From Symsagittifera roscoffensis (taxonomy: Eukaryota; Xenacoelomorpha; Acoela; Convolutidae), in assembly GCF_963678635.1 (NCBI RefSeq), contig NC_087065.1:34101679-34165678 (forward strand): DNA of 64,000 bases, read 5' to 3'. Shown piece after piece: positions 56,417-64,000 of this stretch. Each line of letters opens with the position of its first letter. The stretch's first letter is position 1. A program made the position numbers and the translations under genes. The notes under the pieces were generated by a model. It did not search any database. It worked only from the letters and a program-made list of their open reading frames with translations, and was not told the DNA's origin.

Positions 56417-58087
56417 TTGAAAAGGTGGATCGAAAACGGAACACCAGACAAAGGTGACCTGGAGGAAGACAGTTACCGTATTCTGAGACAGTACTTTATG
56501 CAGAAAGAGGGAAGGTTATATCTGAACAAGGACCGGATCGTGGCATGCAAGAGAAGGGAAGAAGACAAAGTTCTGTACAAATATAACGCGATAGTGTTGC
56601 CGCAACTCTATCACACAGAACTTTTATTCAGGTCGCATGATCAGATGGGCCATCAGGGAATCGACAAAGTATACCAAAGGATCCCGAAGCTCTTTGAGTG
56701 ACCTGCAATGAAAAAGGCATGCGAGAAGTGGGTAACAGCATGTCTGTCATGCCAACAGGTCAAGGATCCAAGGAAATTGCGATTACCCTTGCAGTTGATC
56801 GAGTCATCTGAACTCAACAAGGCGGTACAGATTGACCACCAGAAAATACGTATGACAGACAGTGGCTATAATCAGGTATTGGTCATGATAGACCACTTCA
56901 CGAAGTATGCAGAGGCCGTGCCCTGCATAACTGCCTCAGCAGAAGAGACATGCGATCATCTAATCAATACGTGGATAGCGAGACATGGTTGTCTGATGAC
57001 GTTTCAATCGGATAACGGAACGGCTTTCGTGGGAGAACTTACGAAAGAGCTCATGAGACGCTCACATGTGGCTCAAGCTCACTCCACGACATACCATCCC
57101 CAGACGAATGGCTTAATGGAAAGGCAAAATCGGACGTTGGTGTCGATGCTGAGGGTATATTGCTCCAGGTACATGACCGATTGGGACAGATACCTTCCAC
57201 AGGTGATGGGAGGTTACAACAGCACGCAACACTCCACCACTGGAGTTAGTCCACAGATGATGTCAACCGGACACGAGAAGTCTTTGCCTTTGACTTATTT
57301 TTACCCAGAGTATGAAGGGAAGAAAATATCACCACAAGTCTTTGTAAGCGATGTGATTAGACGTCAGCAAGAACTAAACGACTTGTGTAGACGGAACACT
57401 CAGCAGATACAGGCAAGGCAGAGGAAAAGGTTCGATAAAAAAGCAGCTGATGCAAAAGCGTACTCGGTGGGAGACTACGTATGGGTAATTCAAAACGTTA
57501 TACCACCGAAAGGAACAAAAGAGCTCCTAAAAAAGTGGACGGGACCCTTCATGATTATGGAAGTGCGCCAAGAGGGACGTTTTTATAGACTGAGTACCGG
57601 CCGAGCCAATCACTACGAAAACATTAAGCCACACAACCCATCGACAGAAGACTGGTGTATACCTGCAGACATGGAAGAGGGGGATTATCTGATGATGGAC
57701 CCTGCCTGTGAGGTCAATGAGAAGGGCACCAGGGAAAAGAATGATGAGAATGAGGTCGTAGAGAAAGGGTCAAGTCCACCACTGGACCTGGATCTCAACG
57801 AGGTGATTGAAGCAGATGAAGAAATCTTACCCTGCGCAGAAGAGGACTGGCAAGACCCCGAACAGATGGAGGTCCCCAAGAATTTGGAACCAGATCTTCC
57901 GTTTACCAAACAGACTCGACAGAGTGACGGGACAAGACTCACGAAGAAATACAATCCTTGCGGAGATGACGTCGTAGTAGACAGAATGGATCTGAAGAAA
58001 ATAGTGGAAGAATTGGTGGGTATAGAAGAAATAACCGTGTCGCATGCCCGAAGCAGAATTCGACGACGAGCGACAGCAATCCTATGA
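56417..58087 (+). pseudogene. Integrase of + strand G2 (DD35E, GPF domain)
   Basis: The N-terminal zinc-binding domain shows HDQMGH (HX4H) near 56635-56655 and CLSC (CX2C) near 56740, with one stop (TGA at 56699) between them. The catalytic core has VQIDHQK, FQSDNGTAFV and GLMERQNR. Exactly 35 residues separate the second Asp from the Glu, the DD35E arrangement. The C-terminal part contains KKWTGPFMIMEV, the GPY/F module, followed by an acidic tail. From 56708 the frame is open for 459 codons without a break, the longest intact coding stretch in the window. It joins element DNA to the genome. Confidence 0.85.
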
Positions 58088-58439
58088 ACAAGACTTGACG
58101 AATCTGCGTTTCTTGGAATGGCTGAACAAAATGACGTCGGACCCAAACGAGACCAGTGTCACGATTCAAGATGTAGACCGTGAAAGCATGAGATACATAA
58201 AAACCGAAAGAGATGATCCTTCCTGGGCAGCCCAGGAAGGCAATTACTCCTTCCTGCATCCAACCTCGATTTAAAACCCGGTACGCGATTGACGGGGACG
58301 TCGATGGATATTTTTGTCCGGGGAGTGGGGGTAGGACTTACCCACACTGAAAAATTATTAATAAAAAAATTCAGAATAGCAAAAGAGACAGGTGATCTAG
58401 AAGCAGAGATAGGCGAGGACCCTGAGAAACCGGATATAG
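58044..58439 (+). pseudogene. Post-integrase part of Pol (+ copy)
   Basis: A frame-shifted continuation of integrase encodes EAEFDDERQQSYEQDLTNL, FLEWLNKMTSDPNETS and DDPSWAAQEGN, matching 21722-22087 and 29878-30243. A shift near 58260 leads into the next frame at 58289, which runs into the macrodomain. The conserved SWAAQEG block is a good family marker, but no known domain was recognised. Confidence 0.6.
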
Positions 58440-58903
58440 GGAGAGTAGTTGAGCCATATTTTAACTTGCCAAATGAATACTCAACTAGCATAATATTGAC
58501 AGATAGCGATTTTATACTCACAAATAGAACATGTGCGATAGCGATCACAGCGGACAGGAGTTTTAAGACAGCGTTAGCAGCGGATTTTAAGATAGAGTAT
58601 AAAAACAAAGAAATCCTTTGGAAGCAGAGATCAGGAATAGGAGGCGTAGCAGCCTTGCCTCCGGTGGCGTCGCAGATACCGGGAAAGTATCTATGCTTCT
58701 TGGCGACTAGGGCGACGGAGAAGCAGCATGTGGACCCGGAAATCTGGTCTTGTCCTTGACGAGACTGAGAGACTTCCTTGTGGAGAGGGAGGTAAAGGAA
58801 CTCTCGCTTCCAGTATACGACCCAGACCGATGACGACTGCATCCACGGGAGCTGTATGCACTGATGCACGTAATCTTCTCTGATACTAGCATACAAGTGT
58901 GAT
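58440..58903 (+). pseudogene. Macrodomain-like module (+ copy)
   Basis: The sequence reads IILTDSDFILTNRTCAIAIT, ADRSFKTALAADFKIEYKNK, GKYLCFLATRATEKQHVDPE, then after a one-base shift near 58740 LTRLRDFLVEREVKELSLPV, VYDPDR, a TGA (58831-58833), RLHPRELYALMHVIF and SDTSIQV. This order, with an N-terminal Ala-Ile-Ala-Ile strand followed by an AD-containing helix, a YLCFLATR strand, a long helix, an LSLPVYD strand-loop and a final VIFSDTSI strand, follows macrodomains of the OARD1/TARG1 type. Such enzymes remove ADP-ribose from proteins. The length (~150 residues) is right. The classical N-A-A-N and G-G-G motifs are absent, as they are also weak in that subgroup, so the call is moderate. Confidence 0.6.
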
Positions 58904-59339
58904 TACATAAGAAATACTATTTGAGTATAGGCTGAGTTTAGTTTGCATACAGGAAGGTGTCATACTAAGTGTGTTGTGTGCGAGATGCTATTTGTTATGT
59001 GTTATGTGTTATTTTATTAGGACTCTGGGTAAGAAGGGAATAGTGACCATGAATAACCGAATGACGATCTTAAGAATAGATCCAAAGTTTGGACTGTCCA
59101 TTCTTCGGTCGAATTCCAAAATTTTAGCAATAAACTGATTTTTTTAAAATATTTTTAAAATTCAAAATCTTTTTATCTGACTGTTTTAAATAAATTGTAA
59201 TACAAAATTAGCGTAATGCTGACAAATGTAAGATTCGTGACCTTTTTCTAGATCCTGATTGATCGTTTAATTATTCACCTGATTTCAAACTGATAGTAGA
59301 ATTGAATCTAAAAGAGGATGGACAACTTCGAATAGAACG
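58904..59339 (+). other. Non-coding gap between macrodomain and ORF2 (+ copy)
   Basis: AT-rich, about 440 bp, no open frame. It is equivalent to 20831-21129 and 29025-29280. A GATCCTGATTGATC word near 59251 is shared with the minus copies and marks the entry to ORF2 (about 29018-29034 there). A promoter or internal initiation site for ORF2 might lie here, but nothing specific was seen. Confidence 0.45.
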
Positions 59340-59838
59340 AATTGATGGACCTGGCAGAGGCGTACGTAGGACCAATGATAGATGCGATCTATCGTCGGCT
59401 GATGGATCGAGACTTCGCTCTGGAGGACCCAGAGGTAGCCAGGTTGCTGGTCGCCTTAATAAACATCTTCGGTCATGATAACCGTGGGGACCGACCCAAG
59501 GAAGTCTTATTGATGGCAGCATATGGAGAAAGAGGAGTACTAGACCGCCCAAACATGAGAGTAATGAGGTGGAGAAACGGGGCTCTCTCAGGAAGTGACT
59601 TGGCAAACGAGCCTGGATTGGGAAGTTCCAGGACCTACCAACCAGGCGAGATGCCTCTGCCAACCAAGCCTAGGCATGGTCTGAGAAGAATGCACCAGGA
59701 GATGAACAGCGAGGCTGCCTCGTCTAGTTCACAACTGAGAGCACCTGTGCCACCAAAGAGGACCAGAGTGACGAAGAAGAGTGGGAAGTTCATCATAGAG
59801 ACCACGAAAATAGGACAGGATGAAATATGGACAGAGTA
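59340..59838 (+). pseudogene. Shortened ORF2 of + strand G2
   Basis: An open stretch with LMDLAEAYVGPMIDAIYRRL, GHDNRGDRPKEVLL and SSSSQLRAPVPPKRTRV corresponds to the first ~150 residues of ORF2 (compare 28656-29024 and 20340-20389). The SGNH domains and all later parts are absent. At about 59770-59840 the sequence passes to the start of ORF3, so about 3.5-4 kb was deleted relative to the minus copy. The deletion is confirmed by the presence of the missing part in four places elsewhere in the window. Confidence 0.65.
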
Positions 59839-62800
59839 GCCTTCATGGAAGAGGTCTGGACAGTAGTTCAGAGCTACGGGACCCAGTCTATTTTGAAAAT
59901 AGGTCTCAACAGACCACTTACGAGTGTGAAGGAAGATTGAGCGAGTTACTGATTGACTCGGCCACTGATGAAAGTGAGGCAAACTCTCCTATAAAAATGA
60001 CGCCGCAAGAAAACAAAGAAGAAGTATTGTACCTGTGAAGAACCCGAAAGGGAACGATGCGATCAAAGATGATGATTGAGAGGAGTAATGAAAGTAAAAT
60101 GAAACTTGGGAAAAACAAAAGTGGATTCCGAAATCTCGATAAAAGCTGTCAACTCAGCCAAAAGAAAACGCGTCGAGGAAGCCATGGACATGGGACAGGG
60201 TGATAATTGATTGCCTGGCACAGACAGGAGGTTGACTGACGTAGCGATGGTGCCACCCATTCTCATGACAGGATTAAAATCAGCCAGTTACAAAACCAAG
60301 AGGAGTGACCGCACTCTGACTGGAGCGACGTTAGAAATGGAAATACTTAGCCAATGTGGAGAGAGTACCCTTAAAGATTTCAAACCGTCTCCCATGAATC
60401 ACGGAAAGGGAAGCGTCGTAGGTCAGGTGGTCCCAGTGGAATATAACCGACTGACAGTGTCGAAAACTGTATCGATTGATCAGCCCGCCGGTGGATACAT
60501 GGAGATGTTGGAATACAGAAATTCAGCCAGAGGACACTTAATCGCTCTGGAAGACTAAAGTGCTATGGAAGGTTATTTGGATACGATGATGCAAGGAACC
60601 ACCCTGAAGCAGAAGGCATACGGAACTCTGGTATTGTCTGAAATGCACTCGAAAACGATCGAGCAGTTGGTGAGCCTACCATGGAGAGCAGTAGTGTTAC
60701 GATAATTCGAAGAAGAATTGAGAACCACGCCGAATACACACGCTCTGATAGCAGTACCCTATGTGAGAACAGAGTTACAACTGAGGTTCGCCTGGTGCAT
60801 GACTGGAATGACACGCGGGGAATATGATTCGGAAGAAAGAAAAAGATCGAACGGAGAAAAGGTGTTCTTAATGACGAGTATGAGAGATCTGATAACCCAA
60901 GAAGGAGCAGCGGTAGCGTGCGCGAAGCGGAGAGACGCTCTCTGTTTCATTCGATTCATGATAGAACAATTATCAGTGCCAGCCTTGAACACTTGTGTCA
61001 AGATGCTATGAGAAGGTGATGAACGAGCGAAAGCCTTGCTCTTACTAGCGCTTTTGGCATCCATCAGAGTAGGCCGATGCGAGTGAACATGAAGGAGCCT
61101 GTGGAGCTGGAACCGATGAAAAAGAATGACGAAATAAGGAGATTCGCTAACAAGGAGATGAAGCTCACAAAATAATCTATGGGAGCACTGCCGAACTCCA
61201 GTGAGTACTGTGGACCGATCAGGAAGAAGTCATACAGTTACGTATCCGGAATCATAGGGATGGCGTACAACCCTTTCGTAAATGAAGACATACGCGATTG
61301 CTTCTTTGACTACGAACAAGCAGTGTTGCTAAGAAACTGGATGTCAAGACTTGCAACGATAAGAAGCGCGACCAATCATTAGAACATGCTGGGACTAGTC
61401 TTGGAGGAAAAGGTGACTGCATCTTCAGTACCAAAATCTGACAACCGAGTGGAGTTTGGATTGGGATTCTCGGACGAATTGCTGAGAACAAGTTTGATGG
61501 TGGTATGAGAACTGATGAAACCATCATGGTGTCCGAGTCCTAACACCGATTCGATATTGCGTGCGACACAAGACGTGCAGAGGAAACTGAACTCAGAATG
61601 TAATTTGCGTGGCCTGAACATCATCTATAATTTGATGATGACAGCCTCTAAGAGCAACGGAGAAGACAAAGTAGAGTAGCCTGGCTGGGGACCAGAGGAC
61701 TGGGTCAAACCTGGTAGCTGTCTGGCAGAAGTCTGTGGACTGGAAGGTCACATCTGTGGAGGACTGGATTGCGCAAAGACCATGGAGAAACAACACAAGC
61801 AATTGACGATATTGTTTGGGAACATTGTTATGAAGGCAAAAATGGAAACGGAATTTACTGTAGATTGCCATGGAGCAACCGAGGTGAATCTAGTGACTAC
61901 TTTGTTCCATAAAGTCACTATTGAATCTAGAACAAAAGCATGAAATGGTTACGATCATCTGTGTAGAAGTGTTTACATCCTGCATAGTGAAACCTATCGT
62001 AGACCGACGGGAGCGAGATATTTAGTGGGATCAGTTCTAGCTCCAATGTGCAAGAGCAGATACCCAGTGGATTTGGTAGCGGTGGATGTGAAAAGTACGA
62101 GAACGATCGTGGATCAAGCCTTCTCAGTGCCAAAATGCGTAAAACTAGCGAAAATGTCAGAAAAATCTTACGAGTTACTGTGCAAAATGTTCTCAGCAGT
62201 TCCGGAGAGAACCAAAGAGGAATTAGACTCGATATTGGGAAAAAGTTCATGGGATACGCCAGTGGGAACTTCAGTGACTTTGAAAGACAAAAGCAGAAAA
62301 GGTCAACAGTCACGGATTACAATGCAGTAGATTCGAATGACGAAGTCCACCGAGTGATGATGGAAGTGGAACCACTACTGGAAGCGTCGGGAAAGCGTAA
62401 TTGGAGGAGCATCTTGTCGCCACATCATGAGTTCCCCTGCCATTGCCTGCTACAAACATGGTGGTACCCCAGGCGTAGTAATCTGGTGTTGATCTGAGAC
62501 TCTGGAGAGCTGCTCTCTATGGGTTTACCAGATTCATCACAGCCCATAACGATAGTGATAGCGATACGATGGCTGGAAGCTCATATAAGAGAGAACAAAA
62601 GGCAAGAGACACCGACGAAAGAACAGTTGCAGGAATTGGATTGTCTAAAAACTTTAGATCTTTTTGAGACAACGTGCAAAATTTTGAACATTCCAATGGA
62701 GGTAAAAAGATAAGGGCCAGAAGACGACTGATGCCATGGTTCAGAGCAAACATGACTGCATGGTTGTAAGAGTATGCCAGGAAGCATATGTCGAATCACA

Positions 62801-63169
62801 GCAAAGTGTACAGTGCGTATCAGCTGGACATTGGAGTAGGAGCTTTCAAGCGAGATTTTATAACTCATCGGAATGAAGTAACCACCGCGGTGAAGAGAAC
62901 TTCTACGACAAGAGAATGCGACGGAAGGGAAAAAAGAAGAGACGTTGAAGGAAGCCTTGGAGAGAAACGTGACGTTGTGCCTCCACAACAGCTTCTGCCG
63001 AAACGGAGAAACTAACGTTGATCCTCTGCCTTGTTGTAAACAAAGAGTAGAAGAGCAGAAGTGTTGGAGGACTGCCTCCAATAGCGTCAGAATAGCTAAC
63101 GACGTGTTGCAAGACACTGAGACTGAAAGTGGGGAGTCAATGTCGCAGGAAGAGGAGATGGAGCATTGA
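59822..63169 (+). pseudogene. G2 ORF3, unknown conserved protein (+ copy)
   Basis: In order: MDRVAFMEEVWTVVQSYGTQ (59826), MGQGDN-like acidic part (60150-60210), SYKTKRSDRTLTGATLEMEI (60211-60558), EYDSEERKRSNGEK and CAKRRDALCFIRFMIEQLSV (60718-61011), YVSGIIGMAYNPFVNEDI (61179-61382), PGWGPEDWVKPGSCL (near 61680), ETYRRPTGARYLVGS and YPVDLVAVDVKS (61990-62110), KMSEKSYELLCKMFSAVPER, and a C-terminal part with AFKRDFITHRNEVTTAVKR and NSVRIANDVLQDTETESGES ending at the TGA near 63167. It matches 13542-16930 throughout. The protein would be ~1000-1100 residues, hydrophilic, with short coiled coils and a conserved Cys-containing block, but no membrane segment. Function is unknown. At least eight frame breaks disable it. 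Confidence 0.6.
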
Positions 63170-63466
63170 CAAATAAGCCGAAAAACAAGATGGAGAAAGA
63201 AAGAAATATAGAAGAATTTAGAAGTTTTAGAACTTCTAAGCGACGAGAAAAAAGAAAAAAACAAAGAAGCGACGAAAGAGAAGATGTTAAGAATCATAAT
63301 TTTTTTGTGTGTTAAAAAATTTCAAATGAGAAACAAAGCAACTAAGTTTGCACATGAAACTGAAGAGAAAACATTTAGTTGAGTTTTGAAGATTAAAGAA
63401 TTTGTTGCCTTTATAAATTTGTATTATGATTTTAGTTAGTGGCTTTAGAGACACTTACTAATTATT
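63170..63466 (+). other. 3' untranslated region of + strand G2
   Basis: About 300 bp of A-rich sequence between ORF3 and the polypurine tract. No gene. An AAGCGACGAGAAAAAAGAAA-type purine run near 63238-63270 may be an additional purine tract but is 200 bp from the LTR. Confidence 0.5.
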
Positions 63467-63477
63467 TTAGAAAGGGT
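63467..63477 (+). promoter_or_regulatory. Polypurine tract before 3' LTR
   Basis: TTAGAAAGGGT lies directly before the LTR start TGAGTG. The minus copy has AGAAGGGCA at the same place. In LTR elements this RNase H-resistant purine run primes second-strand synthesis. Confidence 0.6.
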
Positions 63478-64000
63478 TGAGTGGAGAATATATTAAAACA
63501 TTCCAGCCTGCATGATTGTTTTTAATTAATTAGGACGACTGATCACTTTGCGGTGACATGGAAGGCTGGGGTAATCTCTTGAAGAAGGAGATTATTTCAT
63601 TGTTCCTTCTAACCACAGAGTTCCTTAGTTTTAATATTCAGGACCAATAACAACTAAATTTCCGAAGGAAAGAAGCATAGTAGGATACTTTTAGTTTGTG
63701 GGTTGGCAGGACTGTCCTTCGTTCCTACACTTTTTAAACCTAGGAGAAAAAGTTTTAAATTGGGACATAGAAGTTAGAAGTTGAAAAAATGTTTTATCTT
63801 AAGTTATATCCTCGAAAGTGCAGATTAGTGAAAGAATTTGAAAGGCTATATAAGTGTAGTATGATGCCATTTATATTCTGCAGTGAGTCGATATGACGTG
63901 GATAAAAGTGATTTCATGCTTTTTGTAAATTCTGTTCGATGGCACTGTACCATTTTGTTGCAGACTACGGGACTCAATGAGGACATTGACCGGGCTGACC
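63478..64000 (+). mobile_element. 3' LTR of + strand G2 (cut by window end)
   Basis: The LTR begins TGAGTGGAGAATATATT and aligns, in inverse orientation, with 13235 downward and 10147 downward (for example ATTCCAGCCTGCATGA, ATTATTTCATTGTTCCTT). Only about the first 520 bp of an expected ~1.4-1.5 kb are inside the window. It supplies the U3 part missing from the 5' LTR at 46131. Confidence 0.7.
63847..63854 (+). promoter_or_regulatory. Probable TATA box in U3
   Basis: TATATAAG lies about 370 bp into the LTR, in GGCTATATAAGTGTAGTATG. It is the only good TATA word in the U3 part shared by the copies. The minus LTRs have GGCTATAGCAATGTAGTATG there, so their promoter is probably weakened. Confidence 0.5.

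Overview
The window looks like a stretch of a metazoan (probably invertebrate) genome built almost entirely of mobile elements. No intact host gene, rRNA or functional tRNA gene was found. The evidence is Ty3/gypsy-type Gag-Pol remnants, a Penelope-like element with its GIY-YIG endonuclease, a tRNA-derived SINE-like sequence, AT-rich spacers and nested tandem duplications. The species cannot be named from the sequence. All domain calls come from reading motifs by eye; no search was run.

Layout. 1-8.7 kb: a SINE-like tRNA head (about 98-275), a decayed + strand gypsy remnant here called G1 (Gag-like 1.9 kb, protease DTG near 2.9 kb, RT 3.3-3.9 kb), unrecognised decayed coding sequence, and a short DnaJ-like J-domain frame (6090-6305). 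8.7-43.4 kb: a rearranged minus-strand mosaic of one very large gypsy family, here called G2. Read in its own sense, from high to low coordinates, it contains a truncated 5' LTR, a leader with a CCGGATTGGCAAAA minisatellite, gag and a protease fragment (two copies of the 5' part), then two ~8 kb tandem units (about 16.9-24.3 and 24.3-32.6 kb) carrying post-integrase sequence, a macrodomain and a long ORF2, then ORF3, a polypurine tract and a triplicated 3' LTR (8.7-13.2 kb). 37.5-46.1 kb also holds four Penelope-like fragments. 46.1-64 kb: a + strand copy of G2 with 5' LTR, long leader, Gag, protease, RT, RNase H, linker, integrase, macrodomain, shortened ORF2, ORF3, polypurine tract and the start of the 3' LTR.

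The most interesting system is the accessory cargo of G2. Beyond a DD35E integrase the family carries (i) a macrodomain resembling the OARD1/TARG1 class, (ii) an ORF2 with an SGNH (GDSL-type) hydrolase that keeps GDS, Gly, GTNN and DGIH blocks, plus a second SGNH-like or Rossmann-like domain with a GIND motif, and (iii) an ORF3 of unknown function preserved in two diverged copies. The + copy has the whole pol but has lost the SGNH part of ORF2. The minus copies keep ORF2 but have lost RT to integrase. Only by comparing them does the family layout appear: LTR, leader, gag, PR-RT-RH-IN-macrodomain, ORF2 (SGNH), ORF3, PPT, LTR. Every copy is broken by stops, frameshifts or deletions, so none here should be active.
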